A stretch of 64,000 bases of DNA from NCBI GenBank assembly GCA_020080175.1, contig JAGHQL010000008.1, positions 1 to 64,000 on the forward strand, written 5' to 3'. A program made the position numbers and the translations under genes. This stretch comes from Glutinoglossum americanum (Eukaryota > Ascomycota > Geoglossomycetes > Geoglossales > Geoglossaceae). Numbering within the stretch: the first letter of the stretch is position 1; every line of letters starts with the position of its first letter. The notes beneath the pieces are model-generated. The model was not told the origin of the DNA, made no database searches, and saw only the letters and a list, made by a program, of their open reading frames with translations. Shown here piece by piece: positions 35,294 through 47,182 of the stretch.

Positions 35294-37972
35294 ATGGCTA
35301 CAGGTAGGTTTTCCTTCGTATCCGTTGTCTGCGCGCATCTTGCGCTCTTGTTCAAGCCCTAACGAGTTGCTTTTATTTTACAGTCAGAATTTGTGTATGC
35401 GGTGATGAGGGCACCGGAAAGTCGAGTCTCATTACCTCATTGGTCAAGGACGAGTTTGTGACGACAAAGATTCAATCCGTGCTCCCTCAGATCACAGTAC
35501 CGCCGAGAATAGGCACGCCGGAGAATGTGACGACCACCATCGTCGACACTTCTGGTCAGTACAACTACCGTGTGGATACTTGGGACTGCGGGTGGTCGAA
35601 TTAGATCAGCGCTAAAACTTCCTCAGCCCTTCCGCAAGAGCGCCATACACTACGAAAGGAAATTCGAAAGTCAAACGTCATATTACTTGTGTACTCAGAC
35701 CACTACGTTCGTTCGTCTCTTTACAGGTAGTGGCGTAGATACCTGGAGTAGAAGCTGATAAGCTATAGAGCTATGAGCGCGTTGCGCTGTTCTGGATGCC
35801 ATACTTTCGGTCTCTCGGGGTTAATGTACGCATTCTCCTTACCTTCTATTTTTTTTTTTTTTAAAACCCCTTCTGACCATTTTATAGGTGCCGGTTGTGC
35901 TTTGTGCCAACAAATCAGATCTTGCAGGTGACGATAATGCAGCGCAGGTTATCGAGGATGAGATGCTACCAGTTATGGCCGAGTTTAAGGTGGGACAGGA
36001 ATAATTGTGCCTACCTAATGCGCATCCCTCGTACTCAAATAGTGATAGGAAATCGACTCCTGCATACGGACCAGCGCAAAAGATTTCTATAATATAATTG
36101 AGGTATTTGATCCCCTATGAGGTGATGTAAATGATGCCTTCTAACATCAAAGTCAAGGTTTTTTATCTATGCCAAAAGGCTGTCACACACCCGATTGCTC
36201 CATTGTTCGATCCGAAAGAATCTGTAGGCTTTGCAGTATTCCAGCCATTTCCAGATCCTAATTATACATAGAACTTGAAGCCCGCCGCCGTCGCAGCCCT
36301 ACAGAGAATATTTTGTGTGTGATGGTGCCCTTAAAGCGGTGGGTATCCGCTAACGTGTTGCAGACTTATGCGATAAGGATCAAGATGGGTATTTGAACGA
36401 CCAAGAGTTCCACAACTTCCAAGTGAGCTTCACCGCGCATATGCAAGAGCATTATTTTGATAATTCGCTAGAGAAAATGCTTTGATAAGCTGCTCCCTGA
36501 GAATGATCTCAATCGCAACAAGCAAACTATCCAAAAGCTATCTACCGAGTCCATTGCTGAAAAAGGCATTGACATACAGGGCTTTATTCTCTGGAACAAG
36601 ATGTATGCAGAGGGAGGACGCCACGAAATCATTTGGACCATTCTCCGCGCTTTTCACTATACCGATAGTTTGAGTCTTAAAGACAGCTTTTTGAACCCGA
36701 AGTAAGGAGCGGGCCTTGCCAGATACCGAGCCCGATTTCTAACAGGTTGATAGGTTTGAAGTACCTCCATATTCCTCTGCGGAGCTTAGCCCAGCGGGTT
36801 ACCGCTTTTTTGTGGACTTGTTCTTGCTCTTCGATAAGGACAACGACGGCGGTCTCAACGACCAGGAACTTACCGCCTTGTTTACTCCCGCTCCTGGCCT
36901 CCCGTCCTCGTGGGCCGATTATTCATTCCCCTCATCAACATGTCGCAACGAAGCGGGGCACATAACCCTTCAGGGCTGGCTTGCCCAGTGGAGTATGACG
37001 ACATTTGTTGAACCAAAGACGACGCTAGAATATCTTGCTTATCTAGGATTCGAGAGTCCAGAGAAGGGAGGAACGACTGCTGCGCTGAAGGTCACAAAAC
37101 CCAGGCGGCGAAGGCGGCGACCCGGTAGGGTGGACAGGAATGTCGTTTCTTGCTACGTTCTTGGCGCAAGCCAGGGTGGAAAGAGCTCGCTTTTGGACGC
37201 ATTCCTGAATAGACCATTCAATCAGACCTACCACCCTACAATTAAACCCCGAACCGCGGTGAACAATGTCGAATTGCAAGGGGGGAAGCAATGCTATCTA
37301 ATCGTGCGTTTACTATTGCAACTAAATACCGATTATTTCCTTGCTAATGAACTGAATAATAGCTTGAGGAACTTGGTGAGCTAGAGCCTGCCATTCTAGA
37401 GAACCAGGCCAAACTCGACACCTGCGACATCCTATGCTACACATACGACTCTTCTGACCCAGACAGTTTCTCCCACATCGTCGAACTACGCGTAAGTTCG
37501 CTGAACCCTGAGTTGCATAAAATATATTAAGCTGACTCTGTTCCCCTGGATAGAAGAAATACCCTCAATTAGACGAACTCCCCGCCATCTATGTAGCTTT
37601 AAAAGCCGATCAAGACAAGACGACTCAGCGCTCAGAGCAGCAGCCAGATGAGTACACGAATGAACTAAGAATGGCTCCGCCGCTGCACGTTAGCGCGACG
37701 TGGAGCTCCATCTCAGAATTGTTCGTCCACGTAAGTTCGATCCCCCTTCCCCCCAAATTCCTATGGAACTAGGGCAACTCTAACCAAATCGTTCCCTTGA
37801 CTTAAAAAAACAGATTGCAGAGGCAGCAACGTACCCTTCCACGGCCTTTCCCAAGCAAGAGGAAGAACCTGTGGATCGTACGAACCTGTACATCGCAATC
37901 GGCGCGACCATCTGTGCCGCCGCCGCTTTCGTAATCATTTGGAGACGCACGACGTCATCGGGGTCATCCTAG
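35294..37972 (+). CDS. GEM1: Mitochondrial Rho GTPase (Miro/Gem1)
   Basis: Fourteen exons: 35294-35303, 35384-35554, 35627-35706, 35769-35825, 35888-35989, 36049-36102, 36158-36223, 36272-36314, 36364-36422, 36472-36701, 36754-37303, 37363-37491, 37554-37730 and 37814-37972; 628 residues with every phase consistent. The first exon is 10 bases. The N-terminal GTPase has the P-loop GDEGTGKSS and the NKSD loop. EF hand 1 is [13 protein letters not shown] and EF hand 2 is [13 protein letters not shown]. The second GTPase has GASQGGKSS. The C-terminal segment ([19 protein letters not shown]) is the outer-membrane tail anchor. Gem1 controls mitochondrial movement and ER-mitochondria contact. The intron number is high for this family and is useful for placing the lineage. 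Confidence 0.96.
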
Positions 37973-38393
37973 CCGGGAAAGTAAATCATCCCATCTACCG
38001 TATGTTCCGAGCCGATATTCCTATAGCTAGTCTATTCGCAGCCTTTCATGGTTTGTTTTAGCCTCTGGTTTGCACTTACGATTGCGTACTGAACCAATAA
38101 GCATATTCTTGGGAGCAGTTGGGGACCTACCCGGCGTTGAGAGCCATTTCCACATTGACAGCACGAGGGCGATTTAAGGACGTCCCGATAGTAGCATAGT
38201 AGTGTCTCAATTTTTAATGAAACAAGCCTCTTTCTCCCCCCATTCTTGGTATATAGGACGGGATCACGCTGGCGATGGGAGCAATGCGCGAAAAAGCAAT
38301 GGAGGTGCCCACCGGCAAGCCTTTCGAGCGTGGCAGAACTACTTCCTTTCTTAAATGCAAAATATATGCCATACCACAATCAAAACCACTCTA
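37973..38393. other. Short convergent intergenic
   Basis: This is 3' flanking sequence of GEM1 and of the capping-protein gene on the other strand. No gene. Confidence 0.7.
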
Positions 38394-39709
38394 CTACCGA
38401 CTTCTTCCACCCCCGATATCCTGTCCCAGCTAAAATTCAGAAAATTCTGAATTAGCAAGTGCCCACATCATTTTATCCCAAGGGAAGCATGCAATTAGCA
38501 GAAGCCAAGAGTTATCCAAGTGACTTACTCGATAGTTGCTGATCTTATCCCAATCAATCTTCTGCCTCGTAATCGGCAGCTGCCTCCTCAACCCCTTAAA
38601 GGCACCCTCACTCAACGCGGAAAATGCCAAATTCAGTTCCTCTTGGTACTTCTTTTCCGTGCCCGCAATTTGACGCACCACGTCCGACGCGCTGCTGCTG
38701 GCGCTGATACGATCGGAGATAGGTTTCGTAGTCAGGAGACGTACGTTGCCATCTTCGTAGTAGTGTACGTCGACCTTCAGGCTCCCAGTTAGTGATGAGG
38801 TGGTTGGTGAGAAGAGGTAGATAGAGCGCCAGCGGCCGTTCCTGTTGTGTTGGAATGGTTAGTTAGGCATGGGGGAGGGAGCTCTTTAGTCAGGTGTAGA
38901 GATTACCAAAAGTTGTTAGGGCTATATTTATTCGCAACAATGAGGATAGCGATGGTGGAGTCGTTTTCGATAGGGTAAGCGCTATATGCTGCAGCGGGAT
39001 AGTGTTCCTTGACGTAGGGAGCTAGAGATTTGATGATAGATTTTCTATAAAGATTATAAAATATTACAATGAGCTAAGGGATTAGGTATCCGGATGTTTA
39101 GATAGTCTTACATCAGGTCGGAATTTTTGGATTCCAGGACGTAGGTTTGCGCAGCTGATGCTTTCTACGTACCATGAGATAATCGAACATAGTACGGGGA
39201 AAGAGGGGTAAATGGGGCTTACTTGCGTACTATGGTCAAAGTGGAAGGAGCTCTGGCTCTCTACATCGTAGTATCGACCATTTCCGAGAGAATTGTGCGA
39301 GCTCACAATGACCTAACTCCATAATCCACAAATTAACATTGAATATGCCCAATAATTCGGCCTTGTGCCATTCTACCTGCTGGCTACTCCCTGGTAACTT
39401 GACCGTCGCAAATTGCTCCGTATTGTATTTCTCAAACGCCGGTCCCAGAGAACGTAGAAGGTCCGGTTCGTCCACCGTAAGCGCTTTGATGTCTGCATTT
39501 AAAGATTTGGGTGAGCCACCATTAGAGCAATAACTATTCTGGAAAAGCGGCAGATACCTGCTATGACATCTGAAAGCTGTGGGCATGCGAAGTCAGCACC
39601 TGGAGAGACAAACCCCGCAGTCATGAAAGGTGGGGCAATGATGACGGACCTCTCCTGGCGGGGCTCCATGGACGAAGGATGAGACGATCTCAGTCTTTAG
39701 AGAGGGCAT
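38394..39709 (-). CDS. cap1: F-actin-capping protein subunit alpha
   Basis: Minus strand, exons 39709-39650, 39576-39558, 39492-39377, 39312-39223, 39164-39112, 39044-38907, 38841-38529 and 38429-38394; 274 residues, the usual size. Exon 2 is a 19-base micro-exon (LSDVIA). Family landmarks are SSFVHGAPPGE, DIKALTVDEPDLL, NGRYYDVESQSSFHFDH, YPIENDSTIAILIVANKYSP, NFWNGRWRSIY and the C-terminal AFKGLRRQLPITRQK, then LGQDIG near the end. With the beta subunit it caps barbed ends of actin filaments in cortical patches. Nothing in it looks broken. Confidence 0.94.
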
Positions 39710-40155
39710 CTCTAGAGCTATTTGGGTCTCGAGAAAAAAGTGAGGTGGAATTAGTAGGAGTGTTGATATCAATGTGCGTTCCCTTAGGTGAGGTTGTAGG
39801 AGAGCGGCTGTGAATAAACGCGCCAAGCGCGGCAAGATCACCGCTATTGTGCAGATCTGTTGAGTTATCTATGAGAGATTTATTCATTACCCAGCGGCCA
39901 TGGCAACCCACACTTGGAGAGGTTTTTCACAAAATATTTTGTAAATTGCTAGCCACGCCAATTCCTGGGCACAAGCAGGTCGCCAGTTCCAAAATCAATG
40001 TCTTTAACGCCGTATGCACATGAAGAAAATGAACCCCGTCCCATCGAAGCCTCGGAAAGATAAACAAAAACGCCACATCGGAAATTTGCCTGAGGGATTT
40101 CAAATCCGCACCATACACAGAGGGACTACCGGGCAGCCCGGGCAGCCCTAGCCTT
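39710..40155. other. Intergenic
   Basis: Flanking sequence between two minus-strand genes; no gene seen. Confidence 0.7.
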
Positions 40156-42280
40156 TCACTCAATGCTCATCTTCATGAGGCCGTCGTTTGTATCGCTCAT
40201 ACCCTGAAAACCAAACCTCTTCGTCCCAGGCCCTCCGTTATTCCCATTCCCATTCCTCTCTCCATGGGGTGCTCCACCTGGCGGTATTTCGCGGTTACCC
40301 TTTGGAAGACCCCACCATGCGCCATCCTTTCCTGCTGGAGATTGGGAGAGAATTGGGCTATTGTGGACACTGACCCCGGGCGACACTGCACGGCGTTTTA
40401 AAGATGTCGGCTCCAGGTCGTCGTCACGGCGCCGTTTCAGCTTCCGTGGAATTTCTGTCATTAGGCTTGGGGGCTGTCCCTCATGAGTGCCGGTTTGTAT
40501 GGGAAAGGGGGGTGCCAAGGGCGGACTGGAGAGAGCGGGAGAGTCCAAGGCCATATCATCGCTCACCGCAGCTGACCCCCCCCTTGGGAAGGTAGGTGGA
40601 GGTGGAGTATGCATCCTATTGTCGAAAGAATTCCAGAATTCTTTGCCGCCAGAGTGTCTCATTGCCTGGCGGGAAAAACTGCCTGGAGGGCCAGATTCTG
40701 ATGTCCCGCCTGAGCTGTCATTACCCGTGGCCTCTCTCCCCGGCATATCCTCGATTCCAGGTACTGTAGGAAGCAGGGAAGGCGAGGAGTCGCCAGTTGT
40801 AGGCTGTGAGATATGGTAAGTTGGCTCTGGGTCAATGTCACCCTCTCGAACTTGGCGAATAACTTCCGCTTCACGTCTGACCTCGGTATCAACTGGCGTT
40901 GCTTCTTCCATCAGAACCGCACGTATTCGCGCAAAGCTCTTGGTCTTGGGCTATAAGTTACATCAGTCACCGCATAGAGCCGCGTGATTCGACTTTAGCC
41001 AATCTTACCAGTAGGCTCCCTCGCCTGGTTACAGGCCGTCTAATAACACCCCTCTTTTCATCTTTTCCTGGTGTCACAGCGGGAGATCCACTACCCGGGG
41101 CATCTCGAGTGGCTCTCATACCACCTTCATCGCTTTCTCCACCAGACGAAAGATGCAACTCTTTAGTGCCCAAGCTAATACTCTCTCTCCTAGACTCAAC
41201 ACCCTTCCGCGCCAGTTCCTTGGCAAAATAACCAGATCCGCCCTCAATCGTCTTTATCGGAGGCGAGCCCGGGCTAGGGCTCGGTATAGCGCTACTTCCA
41301 CTTGCGGTTCCACTGCTTGAACTTTTCCTACTTCGTCCATGCCGTAGTCTTCTAGTCCGTTGAAACCTCATTAAGCTTGCGGCAGCTGGCGAATAATTTC
41401 CCATCCAGTCCCCTCCAGGGCTAGCATACACTGAGCCAAATGGATTTGTTGCGGAAGTTTGTGTTGGTAAATGTGGGGCTCTCTGCGCCTGCGGAGTCAT
41501 GACGATAGGGTCCTCATCGGGGTCCATAAGTTCGTCATCATCTGAGCTGCTTGCTCCCGAATCGGAATCTAGCATGTTGACACTTCCGACGGAGCTTGAT
41601 ATCCCAGCTCTCTCGGTGGTGCCCATAATAGACCAAAAGGAATTTGAATTATTGCTAGGTGAATCAAGGCCGGCGTTGGGGAACCCTCTTCTTGGGATTG
41701 ACATGCCACGACCGAACATGGTTGGTGAAGAATCAGGTGATGGTTGCTCGGCAAGAGTCGAATGATGGAGATTAGTGCAAGCTCTAGAGAAGTCCAACCC
41801 ACGCGACCGCCGCGGCAAAACTGAAGCTGGTGCTCCGTACGTACTAGATGAATCCAGTTTTGGAGAAAGAGGAGCGCGGTGAATAAAATTGGGTGAGTTC
41901 GAATGGTTTGGACTGTTTGAAGGCATCTGTAGAGACAAGCCTCGGGATGGAAAGAGTCCACGACGAGGTGTTGATGGCACAGACGTGTCGTCCTTAGTAG
42001 TTTTTTTACTCTCCCAAAGCTTCGGGGAGGGAGCCAACGATGGTTGCGTGTCGGACAACGATCGGGCCTTAGAGAGAGACCTCGCCCCACCTCCGAGTGT
42101 CTCAGCGTCGCCTGGCGTAGTATTTATCGGGCTTCCATGTCCTACATCTCCAACGGTCTTCTGCGATAACAATTGGCTTGTCAATTGACTCTCCAACACA
42201 AATGGAGAGGCATGACGCGGGGCAGGTCGCGGCAGATCCTGATCTGCCGAGGGAGATATTGGCCTCTTCAAGCTCGCCAT
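40156..42280 (-). CDS. Ser/Pro-rich conserved fungal protein
   Basis: Minus strand, exons 42280-41009 and 40950-40156; 688 residues starting MASLKRPISPSADQD. The intron joins RRPVTRRGSLL to PKTKSFARIRAVLMEE, and this junction block (RRGSLLPKTKSFARIRAVL, followed by VDTEVRREAEVIRQVREGD) looks like the conserved core. The rest is low complexity with many Ser-Pro and Thr-Pro sites, an acidic patch (SSSDDDELMDPDEDP) and basic motifs such as KLKRRRDDD that could be nuclear signals. The profile suits a phosphoprotein substrate of cyclin-dependent or MAP kinases, perhaps a nuclear regulator; that is inference from composition. No enzyme domain is visible and the function is not recognised. Confidence 0.8.
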
Positions 42281-42921
42281 TTTAGGTAGGCACGTCCACA
42301 AGATAATCGCTCATTGAATATGGATTGCTGGGTACTTAAGGAGAACATGACCGTTCGTCGTTGCTGCGCCCAATGTGTTGAGAACGGCGCTTGAGTTGCG
42401 CGAACGTTAAGCGGGGATATAACCAATAACATCCGACAATTAGCCACGCCATCAACATTGGTGCTGTCTATGTTTGTAGCAGTTACACAGGACAATATTA
42501 CACTCATTATAGCATGGTATAATCTCTTGGATAATCCAGTCGTCTCAATCATGCGCTTAAAAGTGACTACTAGAGCCATTATCCCACATCATTGAAAAGC
42601 GCCGCAGCTCACGGAGATTATCTTTGATTACACACCATGAGTAAGAGCCTTAGGGCAGCGCAGCTCAGATGGAAATACGAGGAATTCCCCGAACAGCAGA
42701 AGTCAGCATCGTCATAAACCACGAGGGGCTCCCCTAACAAAACTCCCGCCTCGCCGCACAGATAACAGGTGAACTTAGATTCACTCCCTCGCGGGTCAAA
42801 AACCTTTAATCGGATAGGCCCTTCAAGCTCAACTGCGTACAATATTCATTCAATAGACCACTTTTGACCGCCTCGGCATCTTCCGGAACTGCTTTCTGGG
42901 TGAACGCCAAAGCCATTCAGA
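42281..42921. other. Divergent promoter with a small Cys-rich open frame
   Basis: The 641 bases separate divergent start codons. On the minus strand, 42842-42618 is open without an ATG and encodes FTCYLCGEAG and YFHLSCAALR, a Cys/His spacing like half of a zinc finger. An ATG frame at 42916 (MALAFTQKAVPEDAEAVKS) precedes it in another frame, and no credible intron joins them. It is not called as a gene. Confidence 0.45.
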
Positions 42922-44343
42922 ATGCCGATGGGAATCAATAACCCGCTGCCCTCCTCTCTCGCAAGTAAGTACTAGATTATCTATCAGTCGACGGCTACGT
43001 GCTAAAATCGCTTTTCAGGCGAATGCAAGAAAGCCGGTAAGATCCTCGCATCTTTCGTGGATCCGAGGCAGGCTTTTGGACCTGACAAGATCATCCCGCC
43101 GAGCGTCCTGCAAAGTGCAAAGGTTGCGAGTGTCCCTACTGCCGCCCGCAAGCAGTTAAGCTAACCTGTACCTTTCTCTTCCAGGGACTGGCTATTCTTA
43201 CAGTTATCAAGGCGGGCTTTCTTGCGACAGTTCGGATGGGATCCGGTTTAGTAGTTGCTCGGCTTGCAGATGGTAGCTGGTCGGCGCCATCTGCCATATT
43301 TACCACCGGCGCAGGTTTCGGGGGCCAGCTTGGTGCGGAGTTGACCGACTTTGTCTTTATCCTGAATGATGCAGCTGCAGTCCGCACGTTCTCTCAAGCC
43401 GGTTCCATCACACTCGGTGGTAATGTCTCTATTGCTGTTGGGCCTGTAGGGCGGAATGCGGAAGCAGCTGGTGCGGCAAGCACAAGGGGTGTGGCTGGAA
43501 TCTTTTCATACTCAAAGACCAAGGGCCTATTTGCCGGAGTTTCACTGGAAGGAAGTGTGTTGGTGGAGAGGAAGGACGCCAACGAGAAACTCTATAGTAG
43601 GAGAATTTCTGCTCGTGAACTTCTCGAAGGAGCCGTCCGGCCACCGCCCGCGGCAGAACCCCTCATGCGCGTATTAAATTCTCGTATTTTTGCTGGCCGA
43701 CCCACTTCAGCATCTCAAGATGACATATATAATGATATCCCCGTTTATGACGATCGACATGATGACGTGGTCTGGGAAGGACGGCGAGGGTCTGGATATC
43801 AGGAGGGAGTACGGGGAGGCCGTGTCGGCGCAACAACAGAGGATACGTATGAGTATCACGACAAACCACAGCGTGCGAGCACTTGGGCGGACGATGTTTA
43901 CGACCGCCAGCCAAGGAGTGCTGGTTTCAACCGCTCTACCACCACACATGCTAACCCTAACGAGTCATTTGATCGCTATCAAAATGCCCATGAACACAAA
44001 CACAGTGATAGTGGCTTCAGCGGGTATAGCGACTACAAGCCAAAGACCGCACCTGGGAGACCAACAGCACCAAAGCCGAAGTTTGTTCCAAAGGCAACAC
44101 CGGGCACAAACCAAGCAATAGCGTTGTTCAATTTTGAAGCAGACCAACCTGGGGATCTAGGGTTCAAGAAAGGCGAGATTATCACAATTACTAAGAGGTC
44201 AGACAGCAAGAATGATTGGTGGACTGGGACAATTGGGGATAGGAGCGGCATGTTTCCAAGGTAGGTTATACCTCGCACGGTATGCTAACACCATTGTGAT
44301 CGGGAGGCTAACGAAACATAGCAATTACGTCGATGTCCCCTGA
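42922..44343 (+). CDS. YSC84: YSC84/SH3YL1-type actin-binding SH3 protein
   Basis: Exons 42922-42964, 43019-43122, 43185-44260 and 44322-44343; 414 residues. The N-terminal half is the SYLF (YSC84) lipid- and actin-binding domain: MPMGINNPLPSSLASECKKA, ILASFVDPRQAFGPDKIIPP, GLAILTVIKAGFLATVRMGSG, FGGQLGAELTDFVFILN and SYSKTKGLFAGVSLEGSVL. A variable linker with Tyr- and His-rich stretches follows. The protein ends in an SH3 domain (AIALFNFEADQPGDLGFKKG, WWTGTIGDRSGMFP, SNYVDVP), with the final seven codons in a separate exon. Ysc84 proteins work with Las17/WASP at endocytic actin patches. Capping protein alpha and LSB5, from the same process, are both within 10 kb. Confidence 0.95.
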
Positions 44344-45130
44344 TGTTAAACAGGATTTCTTTCTTTCCAACAGAACGTAATTAAGCGGAGAAAACAAGGA
44401 AAGCAAATTGATGTTCAAATGTTGAATTGCTTATACGTTCTCTTTTTTCTCATCGTCTAAGGCGTGGAGTTAATCGTTGATATCTTGCACGGTTGGGGTT
44501 TCGTTTTCTGGCTATTCCTGCACTTTAGCGTTCTTCATCTCAAGTGGCAAACGAATTCCTTATATACTTTCGGTGGTCGCGGTCACTCATGCCTCCCACG
44601 AGGAGAACCTGTTGAACGTGTACCTGAGGTCTTTCGTTTTTCCACGAAAATGCTCAGGGGCTAAAGAACATGTCTCTTGATAGTTCATTTAGCCCTACCC
44701 TCACCAATGGCTAACGCTATAAACAGCTAACCTGCTACCCCTGGGCCAGCACCCTGTAGCATTCAAACTCGTGTCAGCACTTCCAGCTCCGTCTGAAACT
44801 TTTCAACCTTGACTTTTGGACTCAATACACCCCGTTTATTTTCCATGTAACTTCCCAAGCGAGTTTTGGTTGAATTTGGATTTCATACCGCAGACAACTG
44901 TAACACGCCCGACATCCCATGTTGGGTCCCCCTGAGCGCATCCACCGGTGATCACAGCTGACTGCTGACACGTCCGTAATCGGAGTGCAGGTTTGGAATG
45001 CGCCAGCCCTAGCCCTAGCCACAAAATCCACCACGCCAGTGGTTCTTCTCCTTTCTTCTAACCTCGATTCCGCTTTCGTGTATTTTCTTGAGCATCTTTA
45101 TACAACAAGCGCTACGCCATTCTAGCCGAC
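44344..45130. other. Intergenic
   Basis: 3' UTR of YSC84 and promoter of the dehydrogenase, with CT-rich leader sequence before 45131. No gene. Confidence 0.65.
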
Positions 45131-46583
45131 ATGCTCACTCTTCGTTCACTACGTGTAGTCCGTGCGAACCACCCAACTCCTAAGCAGCTCACCGTGCGTC
45201 TCACGGTGGTGTTGGCTGCGCCCAAGGCCCGTGCACCGGCCGTGGCACTCGCTGCGCGCGGTATGTCTCACAAGGCCACTAACAAGGAGATTCCTGTGAT
45301 AAGCTATGGTAAAGAAGACCTTCCAGTAGCTTCCAGCACTCTATCTAGCTCGATTGCAACTAGCAATGGCCCCGAAGCTACGCACTCCGTCCTTATAGTA
45401 CGCGATATCGCCGACTCTGCTGACGCGATCAAACACCCTCACCACTCTTCTCAAAAGCCTGTGCTGTTAAATAATGCAATCGCGGCCATGTTACCAATCA
45501 CGCTACGGAAGTTTCTACTACACGATAAAGTCGTTATTGTTACTGGGTAAGCCTTTCCGATACTATCAAATACCCCCCGTCCGCCCCTCGACGCTAGATC
45601 TCGGGATCTCCGTGGACCTTCTTTGTAGTTATATTGGAGCCCCAAGACTCCACTTGTCTTTTCTCCCCCCTTACGCACATCTATCAATGCCTAGTGGTGC
45701 TACAGTTGGCAAATATGCTTACCATTGTCTCCCCACAGAGGCGCTCGTGGTCTTGGGTTCAATATGGCTCAAGCTCTTGGTGAGTGTGGGGCTAAGGCAA
45801 TTGTCATTATGGATGTCTTGCAAGAGCCTGGCGATGCGGCAGCCGCAGAGCTTCACGAGATGTGTGGCGTGCCTGTCCGGTTTTACAAAGTGGATGTCCG
45901 TGATGAGAAGGGTGTTGCGGAGGTTATTTCAAATGTAGCGGAGGCCTTTGGCTCCATTGATGTATTGGTTAATAGTGCAGGTATTGCTGAGTGAGCTAAG
46001 GCCTATTCCTACGCATATCAGAGTCACAAATACTTACATCTATTCTAGCTCGAACTTGAAGGCGGAGACATACCCTCCGGAGATCTTCCGCCGTCTCATT
46101 GACATTAACGTAACGGGTTCCTTTCTCGTCGCACAGGCAACAGCCCGTACCATGATCAAGTCTGGAAATGGCGGATCCATTGTTTTGGTTGCGTCAATGT
46201 CAGGACGAATTGTCAATTACCCCCAAGAGCAGTCAGCTTATAACGCTTCTAAGGCTGCCGTCATCCAACTAGGAAAGTCCCTTGCCGCTGAGTGGTCGCA
46301 ATACGGAATCCGCGTTAACTGTATTTCTCCTGGATACATGGATACAGCTCTCAATCGTGTGCCAGCTCTAGAGGCCCAGAAAAGGATCTGGAGGGATCTC
46401 ACTCCGCAAAAGAGACTGGGCCAAGTCGATGAGTTGAACAGCCTTGCGGTGTTCTTAGCCTCCGATGCTTCATCCTTCATGACTGGTGCAGACTGCATAA
46501 TCGATGTAAGCTTTAAATTCCTACGAGTTTACGGGAAAGGTTCTAATTTGACTTGGTCATAGGGTGGTTACTCCCTCTGGTAG
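45131..46583 (+). CDS. Short-chain dehydrogenase, D-arabinitol 2-dehydrogenase type
   Basis: Exons 45131-45546, 45739-45990, 46049-46505 and 46563-46583; 381 residues. A Rossmann fold starts at about residue 134 with VIVTGGARGLG, formed across intron 1. Then come VDVRDEKG, the VNSAG loop, catalytic Ser in VLVASMSGRIVNYP, Tyr and Lys in SAYNASKAAV, and the C-terminal GADCIIDGGYSLW. These match NAD-dependent polyol dehydrogenases of fungi, where D-arabinitol 2-dehydrogenase (to ribulose) is the closest recalled match. The N-terminal extension of about 135 residues is rich in Arg, Ala and Ser at first (MLTLRSLRVVRANHPTPKQL) and lacks acidic residues over about 45 positions. It resembles a mitochondrial presequence plus a variable linker. 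Substrate specificity is uncertain. Confidence 0.85.
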
Positions 46584-47182
46584 CGGCTATCCTTTCACCT
46601 CAGCGTAATCTAGCGCTTCGTGCGTGCTTTGGCCTGACTTTCTTGTTGTGGTTCGCATGTTCTATTGCACAAAATTCCCGTCGTTCATAAAATTTCATCT
46701 GAGTCTCGAACTCTTGATTGAAAAGTATGGCGTTAGAGCATAAACAAAAATCTCCTCAACCTCAACCTCAACTCAGTTCCTTATCGTGAAAACTCGCACT
46801 CTGTTGGAATTAACGCAGTAAAGACTAGTTAAGTTGAGTAGCGGTACCTAATTTTCTTATTTGGCGTTACATCATGCCCCACATAGCCCAGTCTTTAATT
46901 ACTGTAGCGTGGGCGGGTCTGCTAGGCGATTTGAACTGGTCCCCTCTATAGTGGTCATGGCCATCGATACTCACCACGCCGGGAACGCCACCGATGAGAC
47001 ACCATGCTGAAGATGCCCCGAGGGCCCTCGGAGGTTCTAGTGAAGCTGCCATCGCTTAGCCCAATACGGAAGTCTCCTTAGGGTAGTATGCGTGACTGCA
47101 GTCGCGTAACGCATCCAAGAGGCGGAAATTCTTGGTTTAGAGCACTACGTACCAGAAGGCCAAGTTTCACATTTCATTTAAG
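46584..47182. other. Intergenic
   Basis: No gene seen. A GAAATTCTTGGTTTA string near 47128 recalls part of 18S rRNA, but its flanks do not match, so it is ignored. Confidence 0.65.

Noticed and set aside
47090-47150. Possible rRNA fragment (GAAATTCTTGGTTTA)
   Set aside because: The similarity is limited to about 15 bases and stops on both sides.
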